Source: Caryophanales bacterium (lineage in GTDB: Bacteria > Bacillota > Bacilli > Exiguobacteriales > Exiguobacteriaceae). From it: a stretch of 64,000 bases of DNA. Positions 33,528 to 41,417 of this stretch are shown in pieces. Both the position numbers and the translations under genes were made by a program. Below the pieces are notes generated by a model that saw nothing but the letters and a program-made list of their open reading frames with translations, was not told the DNA's origin and ran no database searches. Position 1 is the first letter of the stretch; each line of letters starts with the position of its first letter. The stretch spans positions 1 through 64,000 of the forward strand of contig CABJAC010000004.1 in NCBI GenBank assembly GCA_902363455.1. The letters run 5' to 3'.

Positions 33528-33562
33528 ATCTTGAAACGAATTCGAAGTACTTGCTTCGTCAT

Positions 33563-34123
33563 TCAAGTTGAATACGGTCGTTCCATATAATCAAATTGTC
33601 CACCACTGATTTCAATCGTCTTGACCGGGACGAATCCAAGACGCCGATACAGGCGTTGCGCACCAGCATTCGTCTGATCCGCATTTAACGTAAACGCCCG
33701 TAATCCACGCCGCTCCCCTTCGTCCGCTGCTGCCTGCAACAGCTCAGACCCAATTCCTTTTCCACCATATGCCGCATCCACCGACAACGTATCCAGATAA
33801 AAGACGTTCCCTTCCGTCTCTTGATCAATCTGCACCTCTTGTCCTGTCCACTCAACCAGCTGACGTTTAATCGGTTCATCCAACTGTGCCGCATCCACTC
33901 CCGCGTATGCGATGACGATGCCGACGACATGCCCGTCGAGCTCCTTGACGAGAATGTTTTCATGACTTAACCGGTTTCCCGTTTGCGTAACAAACAGCGC
34001 GAGCCTCTCCAAAATCAATTCCTTCTCCTGTGTTCCGGTCAGTGTCTCGGCAATTTCATGAATCGCCTGTTCAATCAATGGCGCGATTTGATCCGCGTCA
34101 TTGGCAGTTGCTTGTCTAATCAT
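33563..34123 (-). CDS. GNAT family N-acetyltransferase
   Basis: A 186-residue acetyltransferase with the acetyl-CoA loop in YGGKGIGSELL and the C-terminal NAGAQRLYRRLGFVPV block. The acceptor is unknown. AGGGG lies ahead of the ATG. Repeat element B is 36 bases after its stop. Confidence 0.9.
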   Translation of the reverse strand: MIRQATANDADQIAPLIEQAIHEIAETLTGTQEKELILERLALFVTQTGNRLSHENILVKELDGHVVGIVIAYAGVDAAQLDEPIKRQLVEWTGQEVQIDQETEGNVFYLDTLSVDAAYGGKGIGSELLQAAADEGERRGLRAFTLNADQTNAGAQRLYRRLGFVPVKTIEISGGQFDYMERPYST

Positions 34124-34163
34124 ATATGTGTCCCCTTTCTTCTACTCTCTTTTATCGTAAAAC

Positions 34164-34192
34164 AAAATCCCTCCTGATGTCAGGAGGGATTT
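34164..34192. terminator. Bidirectional terminator, yitT-like gene
   Basis: AAATCCCTCCTGA and TCAGGAGGGATTT with short A and T tracts, just after the stop of the minus-strand 34195-34806 gene. Confidence 0.85.
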
Positions 34193-34194
34193 GT

Positions 34195-34806
34195 TCATTT
34201 CAGTTCAGCTACCGGAATCGGTGCAACGACCGGTTCGCGTGTCATGACCGAGACGACACGTCCCGCAATCGCGACTGCAAGCAACGTATACAACGTTAGA
34301 CTCAATGGCAGATAGACGAGTGAGATGACGAGGACGATGGCATCAAGACCAAATAAAATCGTCCCGATTGATAAGCCGGTCAGCTTACTGAGGCCCATCG
34401 ACAACAAATCATCTCCTCCTGTTGCCGCGCCACTTTTCAGAACGAGACCGAGACCATAGCCGGTCACGATTCCACTGGCGACAGCAGCGATCAGTGTTGC
34501 CGGCCATGCCTGTTCCGGAAAATGAAACAGATCCAGTCGGTACCACATTTCGTAAAACAGCGACAATGCGCCTGCCGATACGAGTGCTTCACTGACAAAA
34601 CGTTTTCCTTTAAAGTATAACGCTCCGATAAAAAACGGAATGTCGAGTACGATCATCGAAATCGATGGATTAATGTCAAAAAAGTAACGTCCGAGTAAAG
34701 ACAGACCGATAAATCCGCCTTCTGCCAATCCAAATTGTTCATTCAAGGTGTAATAGCCAAACGCCATAATGAGCGTTCCGGCCAAGATGGTTATAATTCG
34801 TTTCAT
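34195..34806 (-). CDS. YitT-family (DUF161) membrane protein
   Basis: A 203-residue protein with five to six membrane segments and the family block GGFIGLSLLGRYFF and SGAATGGDDLLSMGLSKLTG. It lacks the C-terminal DUF2179 domain found in full-length YitT proteins, ending after the membrane part. The function of the family is unknown. GAGAGGAC lies nine bases before the ATG, but this site is inside the 3' arm of an 8-bp hairpin (34817-34843), part of an elaborate leader described separately. Confidence 0.85.
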   Translation of the reverse strand: MKRIITILAGTLIMAFGYYTLNEQFGLAEGGFIGLSLLGRYFFDINPSISMIVLDIPFFIGALYFKGKRFVSEALVSAGALSLFYEMWYRLDLFHFPEQAWPATLIAAVASGIVTGYGLGLVLKSGAATGGDDLLSMGLSKLTGLSIGTILFGLDAIVLVISLVYLPLSLTLYTLLAVAIAGRVVSVMTREPVVAPIPVAELK

Positions 34807-34816
34807 GTGTTATTGT

Positions 34817-34982
34817 CCTCTCCCGTATCTTCCATGGGAGAGGGTGTAGTTGTCCCGTTTGGGTATTCATCTATTTTCGCTCTCCCTGATTTTTTTCAAG
34901 CCATTACCTTCCTGTTCAATGAAGATTGGCACTGCTAAAAATCAGGTAAGCTGAATAGATGATCGATCCTCTCGGTATCCAT
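34817..34982 (-). promoter_or_regulatory. Candidate translational attenuator in the yitT-like leader
   Basis: In mRNA order: upstream ORF (34935-34982), arm A TCATCTATT (34954-34962), arm B CCTGATTTTT (34937-34946), arm C AAAAATCAGG (34885-34894) with GGGAGAG (34880-34886), arm D AATAGATGA (34867-34875), arm E CCTCTCCC (34836-34843) and arm F GGGAGAGG (34817-34824), which is the SD. A-D and B-C pair perfectly; E can pair with F (hiding the SD) or with the identical GGGAGAG beside C (freeing it). The upstream ORF covers A and B, as in leader-peptide attenuators. Confidence 0.6.
34935..34982 (-). CDS. Putative 15-residue leader peptide upstream of the yitT-like gene
   Basis: ATG, fifteen codons in all, TAG; the product would be MDTERIDHLFSLPDF. 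An AAAGGGTGG sequence lies six bases before the ATG, a usable SD. Its last eight codons coincide with hairpin arms A and B, so a ribosome on it would open the leader structure. No conservation can be tested here. Confidence 0.45.
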   Translation of the reverse strand: MDTERIDHLFSLPDF

Positions 34983-35015
34983 CGGTTTCCACCCTTTCGT
35001 TTTGTTGTCTTCTTC

Positions 35016-35021
35016 ATTATA
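35016..35021 (-). promoter_or_regulatory. Candidate -10 box of the yitT-like gene
   Basis: A perfect TATAAT on the minus strand that would give a leader of about 200 nt; the -35 region (GTTTTA or TTTTAG) is weak. The rest of 35022-35162 shows no gene or clear element. Confidence 0.45.
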
Positions 35022-35162
35022 ACCCGAACTTCAGAAACTAAAACAGTTTTACACGTTTTTAACAGAAACGATACAGATGAACGGATACCTCGGTTCCGAT
35101 ATCCACTTTTGCTCACCCATTCACAATTTAGACATTATTATGCTCAACAGTGAACAAAGTAC

Positions 35163-35191
35163 TTGAAAACAATATTGTGAAGTAATACACT
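35163..35191 (+). promoter_or_regulatory. NADH oxidase promoter with Rex-like site
   Basis: TTGAAA (35163-35168), 17 bases, TACACT (35186-35191). TTGTGAAGTAATACACTA (35175-35192) covers the -10 box and matches the Rex pattern TTGTGAANNNNTTCACAA in 12 of its 14 fixed positions. Rex would release it when NADH rises. Confidence 0.6.
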
Positions 35192-35207
35192 AAGAATATC
35201 AAATGAA

Positions 35208-35223
35208 TGTGATTTTTATCACA
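35208..35223 (+). promoter_or_regulatory. FNR/CRP-type palindrome in the NADH oxidase leader
   Basis: TGTGA-TTTTTA-TCACA is an exact match to the Bacillus FNR consensus TGTGA-N6-TCACA. It lies about 17 bases after the -10 box, a position suited to repression rather than activation from the promoter above. Confidence 0.6.
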
Positions 35224-35250
35224 AACAAAAACAAAAAGGGGACTTTACTC

Positions 35251-36603
35251 ATGAAAGTAGCAGTCATCGGTTGTACACACGCAGGAACAGCAGCAGTTAA
35301 AGAGTTGGCTTCACAACACGAACAACTGGATATCACCGTTTACGAACGAAACGATAACGTCTCATTCCTTTCTTGCGGAATCGCGCTTCATGTCGGTGGC
35401 GTCGTCGAGCATGCGGAGTCGCTGTTTTATTCTTCGCCGGATGAACTGACTGAACTCGGTGCCGAGATGCGCTTAAAACATGACGTCCTGGAAATCGACA
35501 GTACGAACCAAACAATTCTTGCAAAAAATCTCGTAACGGGTGAAACCGTTCATGATACGTACGATAAATTGATTATGACGACTGGTTCATGGCCGATCAT
35601 CCCGATGCTTCCTGGGATTGAACTGAATCAAATTGAGCTCTGCAAAAACTATCACCACGCGCAAACCATCATCAAAAAAGCAACGGATGCCCAGCGGATT
35701 ACCGTTGTCGGTGCCGGTTATATCGGTGCTGAATTGGTTGAAGCATTCGAAGCATACGGCAAAGATGTCACGTTCATCGATAGTGCCGACCGGATTTTAA
35801 ATAAATACTTGGATCGTTCATTCACGGATATCATTGAAAGTGAATTGACAGACCGCGGGATTCACCTCGAGTTGAACCAGACCGTTCAAAGCTTTACCGG
35901 TGTGGACGGTAATGTCACACAAGTCGTCACAGATAAAGGAACGTTCGAAACGGATCTCGTCATTCTCTGTGTCGGTTTCCGACCAAGTACGGAATTGTTA
36001 AAAGGACAAATCGATATGTTGCCGAACGGAGCCATCATCGTCGACGACTATATGCGGACCAGCAATCCGAACATCTTTGCTGCCGGTGACAGCTGTGCCG
36101 TCTACTACAATCCGGCCCGGACACACGCTTATATTCCGCTCGCCACAAATGCTGTCCGAATGGGAACACTCGTCGGGAAAAACTTACTCGCTCCGACGAT
36201 CCGCTACCAAGGCACACAAGGAACGTCCGGTCTCCGGTTGTATGACTTGAACATTGCTTCGACCGGTCTGACAGAAGATGCTGCCCCGTTTTTCGGTTTA
36301 GAAGTGACAAGTACGACGGTCCAAGATGCTTACCGTCCCGAGTTCATGCCGACAGCTGAAAACGTCCAGTTGAAACTTGTCTACGAAACTGCGACACACC
36401 GCCTCGTCGGTGCGCAAATCATCTCAAAAGTTGACCTCACCCAGGCGATGAACACCTTGTCGGTGGCGATTCAAAATGAGATGACGCTCGAAGAACTGGC
36501 TTTCGTCGACTTCTTCTTCCAACCGCACTACAACAAACCGTGGAACTTACTGAATCAAGCGGCTTTACAAGGAATGAAAGAACTGACATCGGCACGTGTC
36601 TGA
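35251..36603 (+). CDS. nox: NADH oxidase, water-forming type
   Basis: A 450-residue FAD enzyme of the Nox/CoA-disulfide reductase group. A dinucleotide fold starts at residue 3 (VAVIGCTHAG), the redox-active Cys42 is in SFLSCGIALH, a second NAD-binding fold in VVGAGYIGAELVEAF, and the FAD block is NIFAAGDSCAV. The FLSCG context is that of four-electron NADH oxidases, which reoxidise NADH with oxygen. The ATG at 35251 follows AAGGGG; the earlier in-frame ATG at 35203 has no SD and overlaps the promoter region. Confidence 0.9.
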   Translation: MKVAVIGCTHAGTAAVKELASQHEQLDITVYERNDNVSFLSCGIALHVGGVVEHAESLFYSSPDELTELGAEMRLKHDVLEIDSTNQTILAKNLVTGETVHDTYDKLIMTTGSWPIIPMLPGIELNQIELCKNYHHAQTIIKKATDAQRITVVGAGYIGAELVEAFEAYGKDVTFIDSADRILNKYLDRSFTDIIESELTDRGIHLELNQTVQSFTGVDGNVTQVVTDKGTFETDLVILCVGFRPSTELLKGQIDMLPNGAIIVDDYMRTSNPNIFAAGDSCAVYYNPARTHAYIPLATNAVRMGTLVGKNLLAPTIRYQGTQGTSGLRLYDLNIASTGLTEDAAPFFGLEVTSTTVQDAYRPEFMPTAENVQLKLVYETATHRLVGAQIISKVDLTQAMNTLSVAIQNEMTLEELAFVDFFFQPHYNKPWNLLNQAALQGMKELTSARV

Positions 36604-36627
36604 TCGGTCATCTACCCTATCTTTAAT

Positions 36628-36665
36628 CAAAATCGGAGTTCACACTTGTGGACTTCGATTTTTTA
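36628..36665 (+). terminator. Terminator after nox
   Basis: AAAATCGGAGTTCAC, loop, GTGGACTTCGATTTTTT. Confidence 0.85.
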
Positions 36666-36758
36666 TTTGTTCTTCATACGATACGGTTAGTTGTTGCTAC
36701 AGCCTTATTGAGTGCCCTTTTCCACTTAACGAAAACTTCACTTGATTAATCAATTGAC

Positions 36759-36783
36759 GTTTAGACGTGAAGTGACAGGGAAC
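36759..36783 (+). promoter_or_regulatory. Sigma-B-like promoter of the stress SDR gene
   Basis: GTTTAG (36759-36764), 13 bases, GGGAAC (36778-36783): close to GTTTAA-N12-14-GGGWAW. Bacillus YdaD, an SDR of the same type, is a known sigma-B regulon member. Confidence 0.6.
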
Positions 36784-36828
36784 ATACTTCTTATGCAAAT
36801 CAAACCACTACCTAGGAGGAATCAATTC

Positions 36829-37713
36829 ATGTCCCAGTCTAACAATCCACTTACACAATATTTTAATGATGACTTCCCAAAACAATATCAGGATGCACCG
36901 GCTGTTCAGGCAAAAATGGAGCCGATCCCCGATTGTGGCGAAGAAAGTTATAAAGGTTCCGGTAAACTGATCGGGAAAAAAGCCTTGATCACAGGGGGCG
37001 ATTCTGGAATCGGTCGTGCCGCTGCCATTGCTTATGCACGTGAAGGTGCAGATGTTTTTCTTAACTATTTACCGGAAGAACAACAAGACGCTGAAGAAGT
37101 TAAAGCACTTGTCGAAGCTGCCGGACAAAAAGCATATTTACTGGCGGGCGACCTCAGTGATGAAACGTTCTGTCAACAACTCGTCAAAGAAGCACACGAA
37201 TCACTTGGCGGAATCGATATTTTGGCACTCGTCGCCGGCAAACAACAAGCCGTCGAGGACATCATGGACCTGTCGACGGAACAACTTCGCAAAACATATG
37301 AAATCAATGTCTTTTCTCTGTTCTGGGTCGTTAAAGCTGCCCTCCCGTTGTTAAAAGAAGGGGCTTCGATTATTACGACGACTTCGGTTCAAGGCTACAA
37401 CCCGAGTGCGAACCTGCTTGATTACGCGTCAACGAAATTTGCCATCAACGGTTTTACACGGGGACTTGCGAAACAAGTCGCACCAAAAGGCATCCGCGTC
37501 AATTCTGTTGCACCGGGTCCAATCTGGACGCCGTTGCAAATCTCAGGTGGTCAACCAAGCGAAAACATTCCGGAATTCGGACAAGAAACACCGCTTAAAC
37601 GGAGTGGTCAACCGGTCGAACTTTCGAGCGTCTATGTCTTCCTCGCTTCAGATGATGCCAGTTATGTCACGGCACAAATTTATGGGGTCACAGGCGGAAT
37701 TGAACTCGCTTAA
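36829..37713 (+). CDS. General-stress short-chain dehydrogenase (YdaD/YhxC-like)
   Basis: A 294-residue SDR with a longer N-terminus than classical members ([15 protein letters not shown]...[18 protein letters not shown]), characteristic of the YdaD/YhdF/YhxC group. [10 protein letters not shown] binds the cofactor, TTSVQGY carries the serine, and YASTKFA is the catalytic YxxxK. The substrate is unknown. GGAGG lies ahead of the ATG at 36829; a sigma-B-like promoter is 45 bases further upstream. Confidence 0.9.
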   Translation: MSQSNNPLTQYFNDDFPKQYQDAPAVQAKMEPIPDCGEESYKGSGKLIGKKALITGGDSGIGRAAAIAYAREGADVFLNYLPEEQQDAEEVKALVEAAGQKAYLLAGDLSDETFCQQLVKEAHESLGGIDILALVAGKQQAVEDIMDLSTEQLRKTYEINVFSLFWVVKAALPLLKEGASIITTTSVQGYNPSANLLDYASTKFAINGFTRGLAKQVAPKGIRVNSVAPGPIWTPLQISGGQPSENIPEFGQETPLKRSGQPVELSSVYVFLASDDASYVTAQIYGVTGGIELA

Positions 37714-37726
37714 TGGAATACTAGAG

Positions 37727-37767
37727 TAAAAAGCGGTTTTGATGGCGACATCAAAATCGCTTTTTTT
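37727..37767 (+). terminator. Terminator after the stress SDR
   Basis: AAAAAGCGGTTTTGATG, loop, CATCAAAATCGCTTTTTTT. Confidence 0.88.
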
Positions 37768-37836
37768 GGTATCAGTTGCTTCTCCCCGTCTGATTTAGTC
37801 TAATGAAGATATACATACCATTAGGAGATGATTCAT

Positions 37837-38388
37837 GTGACAGAAAAAGAAAAGATGATTCAAGGTCAGTTGTATTTAGCCGGGGATGCGGAGCTCGTGG
37901 CAGACCGAAAACGGGCGCAGATGCTTTGTCATCAATTCAACCAACTCAGCATCGAAGAGCTGCCTGCCCGAAAATCTCTCCTGCAGCAACTTTTACGGAC
38001 CGAACAAACGGATTTTTACATCGAACCGTCTTTTAAATGTGATTATGGCTACAACATCATGCTTGGTGCCCGGTTTTATGCCAATTACGATTGTGTGTTG
38101 CTCGACATTTGTCCGATTACGATCGGCGACAACTGTATGCTCGCTCCGGGCGTCCACATTTATACAGCGACGCATCCGTTAGATCCCGTCGAACGCAACA
38201 GCGGTTATGAATTCGGGAAACCGGTTGTCATCGGGGACAACGTCTGGATCGGTGGACGTGCCGTCATCACTCCGGGTGTGACAATCGGGGACAATGCCGT
38301 CATCGCGGCCGGAAGTGTCGTCGTCAAAGATGTCGCCCCAAACACTGTCGTCGGCGGTAATCCGGCCCGTTTCATCAAACCGATTTGA
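37837..38388 (+). CDS. maa: Maltose/galactoside O-acetyltransferase
   Basis: A 183-residue left-handed beta-helix (hexapeptide repeat) acetyltransferase with the typical start [13 protein letters not shown], the catalytic histidine in [10 protein letters not shown] and hexapeptides such as [22 protein letters not shown]. It transfers acetyl from acetyl-CoA to sugar hydroxyls. The GTG at 37837 matches the family start and has GGAG nine bases upstream; ATG at 37828 is the alternative. Confidence 0.93.
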   Translation: MTEKEKMIQGQLYLAGDAELVADRKRAQMLCHQFNQLSIEELPARKSLLQQLLRTEQTDFYIEPSFKCDYGYNIMLGARFYANYDCVLLDICPITIGDNCMLAPGVHIYTATHPLDPVERNSGYEFGKPVVIGDNVWIGGRAVITPGVTIGDNAVIAAGSVVVKDVAPNTVVGGNPARFIKPI

Positions 38389-38488
38389 TTTCTCATCAAA
38401 TTTTAATCTAATCCTCAGTCTCCTCTCACTTGCGGGCGCTATTCTAAGAATAAGAAAAGCAGCTACCACTACTGAGGAGGAAATCATC

Positions 38489-39382
38489 ATGACAAACGAA
38501 AAACGTACGGATAAGCCAAAAAAGAATTTTGTAAAACGCGGTCTCACTTCAATCGCCATCACAGGAACCGTTTTGACGGGGGCCGGCGCCTTCTTACTTT
38601 TCACCGGTCCGGGACATTCTCTCGTCAATTCAACGGTCACGACTTCAGAACAAGTTGAACAAAAAGTCGAAGCGGCTTCAATAAAAGTTTCAAGTAACGT
38701 TAAGCAATCGCTTCCGAGTGCATTTCGGGATGACGATCAAGAAATGGAAGGAAAGTTAAAAGAAATATCCGACACATCGGTGACACTCACACAAAATGGT
38801 TCGGATAAGTCGTATTCGTTTGCCTCAGCAGCTTACATCGAACCGGCTCAGGCAGGTGATTGGATTACACTTGATTTCACGCAAGATGGTCTTGTCCGGG
38901 AACTCGAACGTGAAGATGATCGGGATGGTCGAGATGACGATTCATCCGACGATGACCGCAATGAAGTCACCGGTGTCGTCAAAGAACTGTCCAATTCACA
39001 AATCATTTTGACTCAGAATGGTTCGGATCAAACGTACCGCTTCATCGAGCGCGCAGAGATCGACCAAGCGCAAGCCGGCGACAGCGTCAAACTTGAACTG
39101 ACAGCAGCTGGTCTCGTCCGGGAACTCGACCGGGAAGATGCGGATGATCGGGACGACCGGAACGATGACCGTCAAGAAGACGATGCAACGGAAGATCAAG
39201 ACATCCGTGGTGCATTGGTCCGTGTGACGGACACAGAAGTCGTCATTAAACAAAACGGTAAAAACGTAACGTTTGAACGGGCGCAAAACATGGAACAGGA
39301 TAATGATGTACAGGTTGGTTCACAAGTCGAACTTGAGTTGAACGGATCGAAGCAAGTGACAGAAATCGACGAACAGTCGTAA
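38489..39382 (+). CDS. Membrane protein with three repeats, ahead of a two-component system
   Basis: A 297-residue protein: a basic N-terminus, one membrane segment (about 21-40), a linker, then three copies of a 55-60 residue beta-rich unit separated by Asp/Arg-rich linkers (RDGRDDD, DDRDDRNDD). Each unit has an LTQNGSDxxYxF-type core followed by AGDxxxLxxxxxGxVRELxRED; the third copy is diverged (IKQNGKNVTF). I do not recognise the family. GGAGG precedes the ATG; the gene is 11 bases before the response regulator and is probably its target or input protein. Confidence 0.85.
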   Translation: MTNEKRTDKPKKNFVKRGLTSIAITGTVLTGAGAFLLFTGPGHSLVNSTVTTSEQVEQKVEAASIKVSSNVKQSLPSAFRDDDQEMEGKLKEISDTSVTLTQNGSDKSYSFASAAYIEPAQAGDWITLDFTQDGLVRELEREDDRDGRDDDSSDDDRNEVTGVVKELSNSQIILTQNGSDQTYRFIERAEIDQAQAGDSVKLELTAAGLVRELDREDADDRDDRNDDRQEDDATEDQDIRGALVRVTDTEVVIKQNGKNVTFERAQNMEQDNDVQVGSQVELELNGSKQVTEIDEQS

Positions 39383-39393
39383 GGAGGAACTCT

Positions 39394-40077
39394 ATGGCAC
39401 CGACCATCTTAATCGTCGAGGACGATTCGAAAATCGCCCGCCTACTTGAACTGGAATTAAACCACGCTGGATACGCGACGCAGGTCGCCTTCAACGGTAA
39501 AGATGGCTTAGTAGCTGCTGAGAACGACATCGATCTCGTCTTACTTGACGTGATGATGCCGGAGCTCAGCGGCTTCGAGGTGCTTCGGCGGCTTCGCGGA
39601 AAAGGTGATCCGGTTCCCGTCATCTTATTGACGGCACGAGGCGAAGTCTATGACAAGGTCGCAGGGCTTGATCTCGGTGCCAATGATTATGTGACGAAGC
39701 CGTTTGAAATCGAAGAATTGTTGGCACGTATCCGGGCCTTACTCCGCTTGACGACACGTGCCACCGTCGAAACCAATCGGCTTCATTATGCCGATGTCTT
39801 ACTGGATTTGGACCGGCATGAAGCGTTTCGTAACGACGTCCCGCTTGATTTGACGCCACGCGAATTCGATTTGTTATCCTACTTGATGGAGAACAAGGAA
39901 CACGTTCTGACGCGCGAACAAATTCTGAACCGGGTCTGGGGATATGACTATTTCGGCGAAACGAACATTGTCGACGTCTACATTCGGTATTTACGTAAAA
40001 AAATCGATCGTAGTCAATCGCCTTTGATCCAGACGGTTCGTGGGATCGGTTATGTCTTAAGGGAGGAGAAGGGATGA
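39394..40077 (+). CDS. OmpR-family response regulator
   Basis: A 227-residue regulator: receiver domain with acidic pocket Glu9/Asp10/Asp11, phosphorylation site Asp52 (VLLDVMMPE), Thr in LLTARG and Lys in VTKPFE; then a winged helix domain (LTPREFDLLSYL, TNIVDVYIRYLRKKID). It pairs with the kinase that overlaps it by four bases. Bacillus YkoG/CssR-like by pattern; the targets are not known. Confidence 0.94.
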   Translation: MAPTILIVEDDSKIARLLELELNHAGYATQVAFNGKDGLVAAENDIDLVLLDVMMPELSGFEVLRRLRGKGDPVPVILLTARGEVYDKVAGLDLGANDYVTKPFEIEELLARIRALLRLTTRATVETNRLHYADVLLDLDRHEAFRNDVPLDLTPREFDLLSYLMENKEHVLTREQILNRVWGYDYFGETNIVDVYIRYLRKKIDRSQSPLIQTVRGIGYVLREEKG

Positions 40078-41339
40078 AGTTACGGACAAAATTGGCGTTA
40101 TCGGTGACGTTGTTTACGACACTTTTATTACTCTTATCCTTTTTAGTCGTCACCTATACCGTACGTGATCATTTGATTGAATCCCGTTTCACACAGCTCG
40201 AGCAAGCAGAAGAACTGATGGAAGATGATTCCTCGACTCGCGCCTTGTTGACGTTGCATGAAGATTCCGTCGTCTTGTCTCGTGACGACGGACGCTGGGT
40301 CATCGCGAACGATGAAGAAGATGATGATTCCGCCAGCGTCAACGGCGATGTCCGGGCACGCGATCTCCCCGGCATTCCAACGACAAGAGACGAACCGTTT
40401 AAATCCGGTAATTGGTTTGGTGTTGTCCACCAAGATCAAGCGTATCTATTTGAAGATGATACGGTTGATGATACGATTTCAACCTTGATTTTTGCCTTCT
40501 CAATCGTTTTGCTCGTCGCAGTCATCATTGCCTTTCTCAGCAGTTTCTTCATCGCCTATCAGACGTTACGTCCCCTTCGCCAGCTCGGTCAGACGATGGA
40601 ACGGATTTCCGACTCCGGCACACTTGAGACCGTTCCGGAACAACAAAATGACGAGATCGGCCAGCTCGGAAAAGTCTTTAACCGAATGATCGGACGGGTT
40701 GATCAAACAATGGAACAGCAACGACAGTTCGTCGCCGATGTCTCGCATGAGATGAAGACGCCGCTGACCGTCATCGAAGGGTATGCGAAACTGCTGAAAC
40801 GTTGGGGCAAGACGAATCCTGATGTCCTCGAAGAATCCATCAGTAATATCCTGAACGAAACGCATACGATGCGGAGTGGACTGATTGAACCGATGCTCGA
40901 GTTATCCCGTCTCGGATATGACGAGACGACGACGGAAACGGTCGACTTGAAGCAGCTCGGAACAGAAGTTACGGACCGGATGCACCATGCTTACGATGTC
41001 CTTATTCCGGTGGATGCCACCGGTACCGTCACAGCGAATCATGAAGCACTTGTCCGGATCTTGACGATTTTCATCGATAATGCGATCAAATACGCGAAAG
41101 ATCCGGAAATCCGTCTTCGACCGGACCGACTCGAAGTTCTTGATCGTGGAACCAGCTTATCGGCGGAGCAGCGCGCCCGTCTATTCGATCGGTTTTACCG
41201 GCTTGACGAAGCACGCGATCGGTCCGGCAGCGGGCTGGGTCTTTCCATCGCTGCTGCATTGGCGGAACATCACCATCTGTCCGTCGGCAGTGAAGCCCGT
41301 CCCGGTGGCGGAAGTTGCTTTTTCATCACATTCGGCTAA
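40074..41339 (+). CDS. Sensor histidine kinase
   Basis: A 421-residue kinase with two membrane segments (about 8-30 and 137-160) enclosing a very acidic outer loop (EEDDDSASVNGD, FEDDTVDD), a HAMP region, the phosphoacceptor His225 in DVSHEMKTPL and an ATPase domain with FIDNAIKYA (N box), LDRGTSL (G1) and SGSGLGLS (G2). The acidic outer loop and the Asp/Arg-rich linkers of the 38489 gene suggest that a cation or envelope charge is sensed, but that is a guess. Confidence 0.93.
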   Translation: MKLRTKLALSVTLFTTLLLLLSFLVVTYTVRDHLIESRFTQLEQAEELMEDDSSTRALLTLHEDSVVLSRDDGRWVIANDEEDDDSASVNGDVRARDLPGIPTTRDEPFKSGNWFGVVHQDQAYLFEDDTVDDTISTLIFAFSIVLLVAVIIAFLSSFFIAYQTLRPLRQLGQTMERISDSGTLETVPEQQNDEIGQLGKVFNRMIGRVDQTMEQQRQFVADVSHEMKTPLTVIEGYAKLLKRWGKTNPDVLEESISNILNETHTMRSGLIEPMLELSRLGYDETTTETVDLKQLGTEVTDRMHHAYDVLIPVDATGTVTANHEALVRILTIFIDNAIKYAKDPEIRLRPDRLEVLDRGTSLSAEQRARLFDRFYRLDEARDRSGSGLGLSIAAALAEHHHLSVGSEARPGGGSCFFITFG

Positions 41340-41417
41340 CACCTGAAATGAAACTTTCCATCGTCTTTTAGCGTACACTAGAGACAGTAGTCAGATGATG
41401 AAGGAAGGTTATGAACG

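Noticed and set aside
34916..35116. 66-codon frame on the minus strand including a 33-codon part starting MKKTTKRKGG
   Set aside because: No ribosome binding site, and its ATG overlaps the -10 box; the 15-codon frame with an SD at 34982 is the better candidate.
38395..38488. Repeated AATC/TTTTAAT-like sequences upstream of the three-repeat membrane protein as an OmpR-type operator
   Set aside because: The repeats are short, AT-rich and not regularly spaced; I could not support a defined site.
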